A DNA stretch of 64,000 nt from Bacteroidales bacterium (GTDB lineage: Bacteria > Bacteroidota > Bacteroidia > Bacteroidales > F082). The first letter of the stretch is position 1. Each line of letters starts with the position of its first letter. Below the pieces are notes generated by a model. That model was not told the origin of the DNA. It saw only the letters and a list, made by a program, of their open reading frames with translations, and ran no database searches. Shown here piece by piece: positions 43,801-51,537 of this stretch. The position numbers and the translations under genes are program-made. Where the stretch lies: NCBI GenBank assembly GCA_016284305.1, contig JAEEON010000060.1, positions 17,571 through 81,570 on the forward strand, in the 5' to 3' direction.

Positions 43801-44984
43801 ACGTTCACGGCATGGTTTTCTTGATACACCTTAATGAAATAGGTGCCTGATGCCAAGCCTTTGAGGCTGATGATGGGAGATTGGCTTTCCATCACCCGCT
43901 GTCCGGTGAGGGTGTAAACCTCAGCGTTGATGAAATGCTCAGCGCTCACCTCGAGACGATCCGAAGCAGGATTTGGGGCGATAACGACAGCGTTTGTTGC
44001 AGGATGTTCGTTCACGTTGGTGACATCGATATATTCGGCCTCTACTTCATGAACGTTTTCTAAAGTGATCGACTCTCCTTCGTTGTAGAACAACTCAATG
44101 TCGGTGTTCTGTTCTTCCCAATCGCCATAGTTCGATTCCACGATGGCATGTTTCGAACCCATCCAAGTATATTCGTAGTCGATGGTCTTGACCTTGTTGG
44201 AAGCCCACTCGTTGTTCACCCAGCGTGTTTTGGTCACTTTCCCGAGTTTATAGGGTGCATCATAGAAATACTCCACTTTCTCTGCATTGCTCCAGGCTTG
44301 GTTGACCCATTCTTGGGTGATGCTCATGGCGATTTCTTGGTTATCGTTGTAGGTGATATCCATCTTCTCCTGGTTTTGCCAGGCTCCTCCATTCCAGTAT
44401 TGGAACAGGATGGATTTGGCATCGAATTCCTCGGTAATGGTGTAGAGATAATGGTTCTCAAACGTGGTACCATTCCAGTCTCTGACCAAGATGGTCAATT
44501 CAGGTTCGTAGGTGTAGATGTTCTTGCTGACGTTGACCCATTGGTTGTTTTCCCAGCGTTGGAAGAGTTCTTCTCCAATCAATGGCATGAAGTCGTCGCC
44601 GTTATAGGTGATGGTGTTCATCTCGTCGTTCACCCAGTCGCCATCCATGCGTTGTTTCAGGATTTGGATAGGCATGAGGTTGAAGTCGTACTCATAGGTC
44701 GTCAAGCTTGCCGGATACCATACTCCCAAGTCTTGGAATTGGGTCTCGATCTGGGTCAAGAAATATTCGTATTGATCGTATGAATAGGACTGGCTATAGC
44801 TTAAGAGAACTTCGCCATCGACAACGTTGTACATAATCCTTGAAGGAGCGATGTCGTTACGAGTGGAGCGCAATTGTTGTGGGTTGAGTGCTTTGTTGAC
44901 CAGTTTCATGTCGATGTTGCGTTGGGCAAAGCCAAAGAGGCTCAGGGTCATCAACGCCATAATGATGGTAAGGTTTTTTTTCAT
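43779..44984 (-). CDS. T9SS-exported protein with tandem W-x-N aromatic repeats
   Basis: 401 aa with signal peptide MKKNLTIIMALMTLSLFGFAQ. The middle (about residues 70-300) is built of roughly six repeats of about 38 residues with a pattern like (Q/R)W..N.WVN..K..YTY, seen in RWENNQWVNVSKNIYTY, YWNGGAWQNQEKMDITY, EWVNQAWSNAEKVEYFY and RWVNNEWASNKVKTIDY. This resembles YD-type or beta-sheet repeat proteins of Bacteroidetes. The C-terminus is a T9SS domain (VIAPNPASDRLEV ... LASGTYFIKVYQ ... VQKFVVR). No catalytic motif is seen. Surface binding or structural role suspected, function unknown. Confidence 0.82.
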   Translation of the reverse strand: MKKNLTIIMALMTLSLFGFAQRNIDMKLVNKALNPQQLRSTRNDIAPSRIMYNVVDGEVLLSYSQSYSYDQYEYFLTQIETQFQDLGVWYPASLTTYEYDFNLMPIQILKQRMDGDWVNDEMNTITYNGDDFMPLIGEELFQRWENNQWVNVSKNIYTYEPELTILVRDWNGTTFENHYLYTITEEFDAKSILFQYWNGGAWQNQEKMDITYNDNQEIAMSITQEWVNQAWSNAEKVEYFYDAPYKLGKVTKTRWVNNEWASNKVKTIDYEYTWMGSKHAIVESNYGDWEEQNTDIELFYNEGESITLENVHEVEAEYIDVTNVNEHPATNAVVIAPNPASDRLEVSAEHFINAEVYTLTGQRVMESQSPIISLKGLASGTYFIKVYQENHAVNVQKFVVR

Positions 44985-44992
44985 AGTTGATT

Positions 44993-45493
44993 TTATTTGC
45001 TATTTGATGAATTACTTGTTTTGACGACATCGAAGCCGTGGAGGGCGCAGTCGATAAGATCTCCGCTGATATCTGATCCGCAGCGGCGTTCGCGGCCATG
45101 GAGTCGGACCTGGTTTTGTTTGTTTTTGTAAACCGTCATAAGGATATCCTCATTGTTGAAGTTGTGGAAGGCCAGGTCGGATTCATTCTCATTGGAATAC
45201 AATACACCGGAGAAGGTCTTGTTAATGACGTCGGGGATGACGATATGGAGTTGAACGAGGTTCTGTTCTGGGCCCAAGTCGGTGATGTCGATGGTTGCAT
45301 TGCGGTAAACCTGGACTCCGTTGGTGGGCAGTTCAGGATACACTGACTCATCGGGGTTGGGGGTATAATGGCCTACGATATCGTTTTTGGTATATCCGTA
45401 GAAGCGGGTCCATTCGTTTACCTCGGTTTTGTCACAGGAGTTGAGGCCTATGGCTGCGAGGAGCATGATGGTGATGACGATGATTCTTTTCAT
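44993..45493 (-). CDS. hypothetical lipoprotein downstream of the M1 peptidase
   Basis: 166 aa. Lipobox AAIGLNSCD with Cys at residue 20. The mature part is short and beta-rich (YGYTKNDIVGHYTPNPDES, VQVYRNATIDITDLGPEQ) and contains a lone second Cys pair region near the end (RERRCGSDISGDLIDCALHG). No known domain recognised. Its start overlaps the M1 peptidase stop by 4 bases, so they are translationally coupled and the lipoprotein may assist or anchor that protease. That is an inference. Confidence 0.72.
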   Translation of the reverse strand: MKRIIVITIMLLAAIGLNSCDKTEVNEWTRFYGYTKNDIVGHYTPNPDESVYPELPTNGVQVYRNATIDITDLGPEQNLVQLHIVIPDVINKTFSGVLYSNENESDLAFHNFNNEDILMTVYKNKQNQVRLHGRERRCGSDISGDLIDCALHGFDVVKTSNSSNSK

Positions 45494-47760
45494 GGTTGTT
45501 TAATGATGAGTTTTTGGATGATTTGGTTGTTTTCGATGTAATAGATGCCCGAGGCTAAGCCATTGATGTCGATGGTTTTCTGACTGGCATTGCTATAGGG
45601 GATAGCTTTGACGAGTTGGAATTGTTGGTTGTAAACCTTGATGGTGCCGTCGCATTTTTCTTCCCATTGCAGCGTGACTTGTTGTGAAGCTGGGTTGGGG
45701 AAGAGTGTTTGTATTGGCATGGGTGTTTCATTGAGTGCATAGATGGATTTGTCGATGGCAGCTATGGTATATTCTCCTGTTCTCATGTCATGGACATGGA
45801 AGCGGCCAAGTTTCCATGACCCTTCTTGGGTGTAAGGGATGGTGTGCCATGGGTCGAGTACGTTGGCGCGATAGAGAAGCACGGCGGAATCGTTTTGGGT
45901 TTGGATGATGTCGTTGTCATTGCTGCTTGAGAAGCTGAAGATTCCGGTGACATCAGCTTCGCCGAAGTCGTGGCGTAACACATTCCAATAGTGCGTGGTG
46001 GAGAGGTTTAGGCCAGGGATCTCGGGGTCGTCGCTGGGCCGGACAGGATGGGCTTCCACACGCAACAAGGTCGAGTCGCTGACACTGATGACTTTGGTTT
46101 GGAGACGTTCGAGTGAGAAATTCATGGGTTCGGTAGCCATCACGTTTTGGTCGTATTTGGCATCCAGGAAGTGGTTGAAATAGTCGGCAAAGACGGCTTC
46201 GGGTTCGAAGTCGAGGGTGACGGCCACTTCTTCTTCGAGGCCATCCCATTGTACGAGTTCGGTGTGCAGCTCTCCGTTGTTGCCCACAAAGGTCACCTCC
46301 ATGCGGTTTTGCTGTCCCACGTGTGAGGGTCCTATGTGTTCATAGTTCATCTTCAAACGGACAAGGTACTGGTCTCCGCTGGGGTTGATGCCGGTGATTC
46401 CGACGGCGTAATGGGGTATGCCACCGGTGAAGACAAAGGTGTCGAAAAATCCAGTCATGTCGATGCCCGTGGCTTCGGTAAGTGCGTCACGAAGCTGTTC
46501 GGAGGTGGCGGCTTCGTAGGCGTAGGTGTCGAGGTAATGGCGAAGTCCGGCGAGGAAGTTATCCCTGCCCATGTAATTCATCATGGAGTTGACGATGACG
46601 GCGCCACGGTCATAGACGGCCTTGCTGTCATAAGTCATGTCGAGAGGCATGTTGTTCAGGGGAATCCAGTTGTTATGGTTGAGGCACCAGCCGGTGATGG
46701 TGCGGTTCAAGGTGCTCATGTTGGTTTGGAAGTTGTCCTCGCCATAGACTCCGACACGATAAAACAGGCCCCAGAACTGGGCGAAGCCTTCGTTGAGCCA
46801 CATGTCGCCAGCGGTGGAGCAGGTGACCTTGTTGCCGAAGTACATGTGCGACAGCTCGTGGGCTACATATTCCTCTTGTGAGGTGTTCCCGTTGATGATG
46901 TCGGCGGCCATGGCGATGTTGTCGATATGTTCCATGCAGCCTTTGCTGGTGCTGACGTAGCCAATTCTATTGAAGGGATAGGCACCGAGACATTCTTCAT
47001 AAAACGCAGCAATGGTCTTGACATTGGCGAAGGTGCCCGGGACGTTGCCCATCTGAGAGGGTTTGGCATAGACTTCCACGGGGATGTCACGTTCGATGCC
47101 ATGATAGATGTCTTCCCAGACTTGGTATGCGCCGATGGCGAATGACATATGATAAGTGGCGATTTCCTGTGGTGTCTCCCAATACCAAGTGCTGGTGCCG
47201 TCACCGTTGTCGAACACATTGATGAGATTGCCTCCGCAGATGGCTTTCTTGTTGTTGTCAACGGTGATGTAAAGGGTATAAGTGGCCTTGTCGGTGAAGT
47301 CATCGACGCAAGGGAACCAGGTCTTGCCGAGGTTGTGAGGTTGGCTGTCGAAGCCCACGCCGAGATTATAGACGTAGTCGGAACCCCACCATTCGACACC
47401 GCCCCAAGTCTCACTGAAGGTGTTGCCTCCATAGCGCACGTCCAAAGTGACGTTCTCGTTAGCATCGATGGTTTCATCGAAGTTGACGATGAGGCGGTCA
47501 CCCTCTTGGCTGAAGCTCTCCACATTGTAGTAGTCGCTGGCCACATCGGTGACGGAGAGTCGCTTGAGCTCCAAGACTACGGTGGAGACGGGGGCTGTGG
47601 TTTGGAAATCGATGAAGGCTTCGCCTTGCAACGTGTGGTTGCTGAAGTCGAATCCCCAAAGGTTGATCTCATAATGTTTCACGTCGATGTTTTCGCCGGG
47701 GGTCTGTGCAAAAAGGACTCCCGAAATCATCAAGGTCAAAAATAAAAACAATCTTTTCAT
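45490..47760 (-). CDS. T9SS-exported M1-family metallopeptidase (aminopeptidase N-like)
   Basis: 756 aa with signal peptide MKRLFLFLTLMISGVLFAQ. The M1 layout is complete: N-terminal beta saddle, then the gluzincin site HELSHMYFG (HExxH near residues 298-302) with the third zinc ligand in WLNEGFAQF about 20 residues later, and the conserved YDRGAVIVNSMMNYMG. The substrate-facing GAMEN-type motif reads GCMEHIDNIAM here. The C-terminus is a T9SS domain (TLFPNPASQQVTL ... GLASGIYYIENNQIIQKLIIK). It is thus an extracellular peptide trimmer. Coupled to the lipoprotein gene by a 4-base overlap. Confidence 0.92.
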   Translation of the reverse strand: MKRLFLFLTLMISGVLFAQTPGENIDVKHYEINLWGFDFSNHTLQGEAFIDFQTTAPVSTVVLELKRLSVTDVASDYYNVESFSQEGDRLIVNFDETIDANENVTLDVRYGGNTFSETWGGVEWWGSDYVYNLGVGFDSQPHNLGKTWFPCVDDFTDKATYTLYITVDNNKKAICGGNLINVFDNGDGTSTWYWETPQEIATYHMSFAIGAYQVWEDIYHGIERDIPVEVYAKPSQMGNVPGTFANVKTIAAFYEECLGAYPFNRIGYVSTSKGCMEHIDNIAMAADIINGNTSQEEYVAHELSHMYFGNKVTCSTAGDMWLNEGFAQFWGLFYRVGVYGEDNFQTNMSTLNRTITGWCLNHNNWIPLNNMPLDMTYDSKAVYDRGAVIVNSMMNYMGRDNFLAGLRHYLDTYAYEAATSEQLRDALTEATGIDMTGFFDTFVFTGGIPHYAVGITGINPSGDQYLVRLKMNYEHIGPSHVGQQNRMEVTFVGNNGELHTELVQWDGLEEEVAVTLDFEPEAVFADYFNHFLDAKYDQNVMATEPMNFSLERLQTKVISVSDSTLLRVEAHPVRPSDDPEIPGLNLSTTHYWNVLRHDFGEADVTGIFSFSSSNDNDIIQTQNDSAVLLYRANVLDPWHTIPYTQEGSWKLGRFHVHDMRTGEYTIAAIDKSIYALNETPMPIQTLFPNPASQQVTLQWEEKCDGTIKVYNQQFQLVKAIPYSNASQKTIDINGLASGIYYIENNQIIQKLIIKQP

Positions 47761-47795
47761 GTCTTTAGAGCTATGGTCCGTTAGAGGCGGATAGT

Positions 47796-48335
47796 TTAAT
47801 TCATATTAAAAGTGATTCGTTCGGTTTCAATGGTGTTGCTGAAGTGCAAAGCGCGATCGACGATGCGGGCACGCAGCTTGATGGTGTCGTTGGGTGATAA
47901 TGGGTTGTATAGCATCATCTTATAGTCGAAGGTGCCTGAGATGGCTTTCTCCTCGTCGTTGAAAACCAGGCGTTTGAAGCGTGCGTTGAAGCTAATGGTG
48001 TCGTAGCTTTGGGTCTGTTGATTCCAGCTGAGCAGGGGAGTCTCCACGAATTGTGATCCGTCCCATTTGAGGTAGTCGATGAGCAGATTGTAATAATTGG
48101 GATCCCCGTTTCCAAAAGGATAGAGGGTGTCGCTGTCGTTAAGACCCAAGTCACCATCGCCATCGGTGTAGCCGATGGAGAGGACCACCTCGCCAGTCAG
48201 GGTGCTGTCGGCATTCATCAGAAACGACAGTCCTTGATAAGTGATCTCCGGCTCAATAGGGTAGGTCACGGGCTTCTGGCAAGACAAGCAGAAAAGCAGG
48301 GCCAAAACAACAATAAAGATGTATTTTACTTTCAT
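47796..48335 (-). CDS. hypothetical lipoprotein upstream of the M1 peptidase
   Basis: 179 aa. Signal sequence with lipobox LLFCLSCQ (Cys at residue 19). The mature chain starts with a Pro-rich EPEITYQGLSF and carries an acidic Asp/Gly cluster, YTDGDGDLGLNDSDTLYPFG, that looks like a calcium-binding loop. Similar small lipoproteins with a GDGDLG stretch are common in Bacteroidetes and have no assigned role. It lies 35 bases upstream of the M1 gene and may share its transcript. Confidence 0.75.
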   Translation of the reverse strand: MKVKYIFIVVLALLFCLSCQKPVTYPIEPEITYQGLSFLMNADSTLTGEVVLSIGYTDGDGDLGLNDSDTLYPFGNGDPNYYNLLIDYLKWDGSQFVETPLLSWNQQTQSYDTISFNARFKRLVFNDEEKAISGTFDYKMMLYNPLSPNDTIKLRARIVDRALHFSNTIETERITFNMN

Positions 48336-48400
48336 GAACGCAAAAATACGAATATTTTACTATTTGTCATGAAATAAAGTGATGTGAGAAAATTGTTTTG

Positions 48401-48408
48401 TATCTTTG
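48401..48408 (+). promoter_or_regulatory. -7 element of the hydrogenase maturation operon
   Basis: TATCTTTG matches TAnnTTTG. It lies 100 bases before the ATG of the regulator gene, which leaves a long leader. No clear -33 element. Confidence 0.5.
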
Positions 48409-48440
48409 CTGCCGAAAATAAGCAACCGTATCACGCTGAA

Positions 48441-48491
48441 ATGAAGACCAAGGTTGACGTCGAGGCCGCTACGGATGAACATCATATCTGA
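48441..48491 (+). other. possible 16-codon leader ORF upstream of the hydrogenase maturation operon
   Basis: ATG at 48441 to TGA at 48489-48491 would encode MKTKVDVEAATDEHHI. It lies in the leader between the -7 element and the SD of the next gene and stops 3 bases before GGAGGA. Coding is not shown. It could be chance or a short regulatory peptide. Confidence 0.25.
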
Positions 48492-48494
48492 TCC

Positions 48495-48500
48495 GGAGGA
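48495..48500 (+). promoter_or_regulatory. strong Shine-Dalgarno site before the TM1266-type gene
   Basis: GGAGGA, 8 bases before the ATG at 48509. Such a strong site is unusual in this window, where most starts are preceded by A-rich sequence only. It fixes the start of the gene. Confidence 0.7.
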
Positions 48501-48508
48501 ATTATCAA

Positions 48509-48754
48509 ATGGAAAAGAGAATCGGAACTGTCATCATCTATGTGGGTGACCGTCATTCGGCACCGCAGCTCAACGAAGTGCTGTCGCGTCATGCCGACAT
48601 CATCATCTGCCGCCAAGGCTTCCCAAGACAAACGTATAGCTTGATTTCCGTGGTCTTTGAAGGGACCACTGACCGCATTGGTTCGCTCACCGGCCAACTT
48701 GGTCGTATTGAGGGCATTGACGTGAAATCGGCGCTATTACCAATTAAGAATTGA
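48509..48754 (+). CDS. TM1266 family putative iron-only hydrogenase regulator
   Basis: 81 aa. A small ACT-like protein, as in the family called iron-only hydrogenase system putative regulator (Thermotoga TM1266). Characteristic parts are the start KRIGTVIIYVGDR, the middle HADIIICRQGFP, and the end SLTGQLGRIEGIDVKSAL. These proteins occur next to hydE/F/G genes. Their ligand and target are unproven. The gene leads the operon, 12 bases before hydF. Its TGA stop lies inside a period-7 repeat that fills the spacer. Confidence 0.9.
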   Translation: MEKRIGTVIIYVGDRHSAPQLNEVLSRHADIIICRQGFPRQTYSLISVVFEGTTDRIGSLTGQLGRIEGIDVKSALLPIKN

Positions 48755-48762
48755 GAATTTAG
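48742..48762. repeat. heptamer tandem repeat at the regulator-hydF junction (3 units)
   Basis: AATTAAG, AATTGAG, AATTTAG. The regulator's stop codon (48752-48754) lies in the second unit. The shortest of the period-7 loci. Confidence 0.6.
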
Positions 48763-48766
48763 AGGG

Positions 48767-49948
48767 ATGAAGACAATAATTGGTATTTATGGAAGGACGA
48801 ATAGTGGTAAGAGTACCATTATCAATAAGCTGACGGGACAATCCATCGCCATTGTCTCCGCCCAAGCGGGCACTACTACCGACCCAGTGAAGAAGTCCAT
48901 CGAAATCTTCGGAATCGGCCCCGTGGTCCTTATCGATACCGCCGGTATCGATGACACCTCCGAACTCGGGAAAAAACGAGTGGAAAAGACCTATCAGACT
49001 TTGCAACAAATCGACTGCGCTATCCTGGTCATCACCGATAATCAGTTCGGCGATCCTGAAAAGGCCTTGATCGGTCAGTTCAAGCAATGCGCTATTCCTT
49101 TCCTCGTCGTCCATAACAAATCCGATGAACATCCCCTGGATGCCTCGGTTAGACAACTTATTGATAATCAATATATTACTAAAACATTGGAATTCAGTGC
49201 TTTACGAGATGATGCAATGGTGATCATCGAAGCATTGAAGAAAGCCATTCCTGAGAGTGCTTACCATAAAGCTTCCATGTTGGGTGGTCTTGTCAAGCCC
49301 AACGATGTGTTGGTGCTGGTCACGCCCATTGACGATGAAGCTCCCGAAGGGCGACTCATCCTGCCCCAAGTGATGGCCATCCGTGATGCGCTCGACAACG
49401 ACTGTATCTGCGTGGTGCTCAAGGAGACCAACTTGCAACAGTATTTCGACACCATGCCTCATCCTGATTTGGTGGTGACCGACTCGCAAGCGTTTGGCAT
49501 AGTGAATAAGATTGTTCCTGCAGAGGTCCGGCTTACCAGCTTCAGTATCCTCTTGGCCCGATTGCGAGGCGACTACGAGAACTATCTGAAAGGCACACCC
49601 CATCTGGCACAACTCGACGATGGCGACAAGATCCTCATGCTGGAATCGTGTACGCACGAAATCAGTTGTGGTGACATCGGGAGGGTGAAGCTGCCCGCTC
49701 TGATTCGTAAGTTTACTGGGAAAGACATCCAGTTCGACTACGTGGCTGGACTTCAACCGATCGAAAACATCAATCAATATGCCATGGCCATCCAATGTGG
49801 AGGTTGTGTGGCTACTCGCAAGCAGCTGATCAACCGCACCAACCTCGCTGTCCAAGCTGGCATCCCCATCAGCAACTACGGTATGGCTATTGCTTTCATG
49901 ACCGGCACCTTTGAGAGGGCGACGAGGGAGGTGAGAGGTGAAAAGTGA
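48767..49948 (+). CDS. hydF: [FeFe]-hydrogenase H-cluster maturation GTPase
   Basis: 393 aa. Scaffold on which the 2Fe subcluster is assembled before transfer to HydA. The N-terminal GTPase domain has the P-loop GRTNSGKST (9-17), DTAGIDDTSELG (G3) and VHNKSDE (G4). The dimerisation domain is in the middle. The C-terminal cluster domain carries the ligand pattern ESCTHE ... QCGGCVATR (C-x-H ... C-x2-C). The last codons (EVRGEK, stop) are encoded by the first units of a period-7 repeat, so this C-terminal tail may be variable between strains. Confidence 0.95.
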   Translation: MKTIIGIYGRTNSGKSTIINKLTGQSIAIVSAQAGTTTDPVKKSIEIFGIGPVVLIDTAGIDDTSELGKKRVEKTYQTLQQIDCAILVITDNQFGDPEKALIGQFKQCAIPFLVVHNKSDEHPLDASVRQLIDNQYITKTLEFSALRDDAMVIIEALKKAIPESAYHKASMLGGLVKPNDVLVLVTPIDDEAPEGRLILPQVMAIRDALDNDCICVVLKETNLQQYFDTMPHPDLVVTDSQAFGIVNKIVPAEVRLTSFSILLARLRGDYENYLKGTPHLAQLDDGDKILMLESCTHEISCGDIGRVKLPALIRKFTGKDIQFDYVAGLQPIENINQYAMAIQCGGCVATRKQLINRTNLAVQAGIPISNYGMAIAFMTGTFERATREVRGEK

Positions 49949-49992
49949 AAGGTGAAAGGTGAAAGATGAAAGGTGAAAGGTGAAAGGTGAGA
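49930..49992. repeat. heptamer tandem repeat covering the hydF stop (9 units)
   Basis: Nine 7-bp units, mostly GGTGAAA with variants GGTGAGA, AGTGAAA and GATGAAA. The hydF TGA (49946-49948) lies inside. The array fills most of the hydF-hydG spacer. Confidence 0.92.
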
Positions 49993-50038
49993 ACAAAACA
50001 ATTTAAAAAATAATAAAAGACGATTAACAATAAATATT

Positions 50039-51493
50039 ATGAAATTCAACCCTGAAAAATGCAGAATCCCGGACGAGCCCAATCGTCCATTCATTGACTC
50101 CCAAGAGATTTGGGACTTCATCAACAACACGAAAAGCACTCCCGAACGTGTGCATGAGATTATCCAGAAGTCGCTCGACAAGAATCGTCTGACAATGGAG
50201 GAAACCGCTGTTTTGGTAAATACCACCGATCCTGCCTTGGTGGAAGAGATCAAGGAAGGTGCTCGTGAGCTGAAACGCCGTATCTATGGCAACCGCATCG
50301 TGCTCTTTGCCCCGCTCTATGTTGGCAACTATTGTGTCAACAACTGCAAGTACTGTGGTTTCCGTTCTTCCAATAAGGACCAGGTGCGTACCACGCTCAC
50401 CGATGAGGAACTGATCCGTAACGTGGAGGCCTTGGAGGACGACGGACAGAAGCGCCTCATCCTCGTTTATGGCGAGTCACCGAAATATTCCCCTGAGTAC
50501 ATCGCCCACACAGTGAAGGTCACTTACGCCACCAAGAAAGGCAAGGGTAGCATTCGTCGTGTCAATATCAACGCTGCTCCTTTGGATGTGGAGGGCTTCC
50601 GCACGGTGAAAGAAGCCGGCATCGGTACTTATCAGATCTTCCAGGAGACCTACTGTCCTGAGGTGTATAACGACTATCATCCTATCAACACCAAGAAAGG
50701 CGACTACAACTACCGTCTCACCGCCATGGACCGCGCCCAAGAGGCAGGTATCGACGACAATGGACTTGGCATCCTCTTCGGTCTTTACGATTGGCGTTAT
50801 GAGGTGCTGGCCATGATCCGTCACACCAATCACCTGGAGGCTTGTTTCAACGTGGGTCCTCACACGATCTCGTTCCCTCGCATCAAAGACGCTTCGGGTT
50901 TGAACATCGACAAGAAGTATTTCGTCGATGACGATACCTTCGAGAAGATCATCGCCATCTTCCGCCTCGCTGTACCTTACACGGGTATGATCCTCACCGC
51001 CCGTGAGGACGCTGCTTTCCGCGCCAAGGCCATCGAATACGGCATCTCGCAGATCGACGGTGGTACCAACCTCCAGATTGGCGACTACAAATACCATCAC
51101 GAAGAGGAAGAGAAGAACAGTGATAAACAAGAGAATCAGAACCTGCATCGCGAGCAGTTCAAGATCGGCGATGACCGCTCTTTGGGCGACATCATCGACA
51201 AGTTGCTTGACCACGACTTCATCCCGAGCTTCTGCACCGCTTGTTACCGTTTGGGTCGCACGGGCGAACACTTCATGGAATTCAGTGTGCCGGGCTTCAT
51301 CAAGCGTTACTGCACACCCAATGCCATCCTCACTCTTGCCGAGTATTTGGTGGACTACGCAACTCCCGAAGTCGCTGCCAAAGGCTGGAAAACCATTGAA
51401 AACAACTTCAAAAACGTGGATCCTAAGTTCCTTGACGAATTGAAAGCTCGTATCGAACGGATTAAAGCTGGAGAGCGAGATTTGTATTTTTAA
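50039..51493 (+). CDS. hydG: [FeFe]-hydrogenase maturation radical-SAM enzyme (CO/cyanide from tyrosine)
   Basis: 484 aa. It cleaves tyrosine to give the CO and CN ligands of the H-cluster. The radical-SAM cluster motif is C99-x3-C103-x2-C106 (YCVNNCKYCGF). The long TIM barrel has the ThiH-like blocks ETYCPEVYNDYHP and GIGTYQIFQ. The C-terminal region carries the extra cluster motif FCTACYRLGRTGEHFM typical of HydG, which separates it from ThiH. It sits 90 bases after hydF, across the repeat. The third maturase (hydE) and the hydrogenase itself are not in the window. Confidence 0.96.
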   Translation: MKFNPEKCRIPDEPNRPFIDSQEIWDFINNTKSTPERVHEIIQKSLDKNRLTMEETAVLVNTTDPALVEEIKEGARELKRRIYGNRIVLFAPLYVGNYCVNNCKYCGFRSSNKDQVRTTLTDEELIRNVEALEDDGQKRLILVYGESPKYSPEYIAHTVKVTYATKKGKGSIRRVNINAAPLDVEGFRTVKEAGIGTYQIFQETYCPEVYNDYHPINTKKGDYNYRLTAMDRAQEAGIDDNGLGILFGLYDWRYEVLAMIRHTNHLEACFNVGPHTISFPRIKDASGLNIDKKYFVDDDTFEKIIAIFRLAVPYTGMILTAREDAAFRAKAIEYGISQIDGGTNLQIGDYKYHHEEEEKNSDKQENQNLHREQFKIGDDRSLGDIIDKLLDHDFIPSFCTACYRLGRTGEHFMEFSVPGFIKRYCTPNAILTLAEYLVDYATPEVAAKGWKTIENNFKNVDPKFLDELKARIERIKAGERDLYF

Positions 51494-51513
51494 CGTTTTT
51501 TTATGTAAGTTTG
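51481..51513 (+). promoter_or_regulatory. promoter of the DPP-IV gene
   Basis: TTTG (51481-51484, within the last codons of hydG), 21 bases, TAAGTTTG (51506-51513). The ATG is 24 bases further on. Confidence 0.7.
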
Positions 51514-51537
51514 CCACAAATTTCAAATCTAACTATC

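Noticed and set aside
48416..48508. TPP or other known riboswitch before the hydrogenase maturation operon
   Set aside because: GCTGAAATGA and CTGATCCGG recall parts of a TPP element, but the remaining conserved boxes and stems are missing.
50039..51493. ThiH (tyrosine lyase of thiamine synthesis)
   Set aside because: The C-terminal CTACYRLGRTGEHF cluster motif and linkage to hydF identify HydG.
50477..51526. Long open frame (349 codons) antisense to hydG
   Set aside because: The plus-strand HydG motifs are continuous across this region. The antisense frame has no recognisable domain or start signal.
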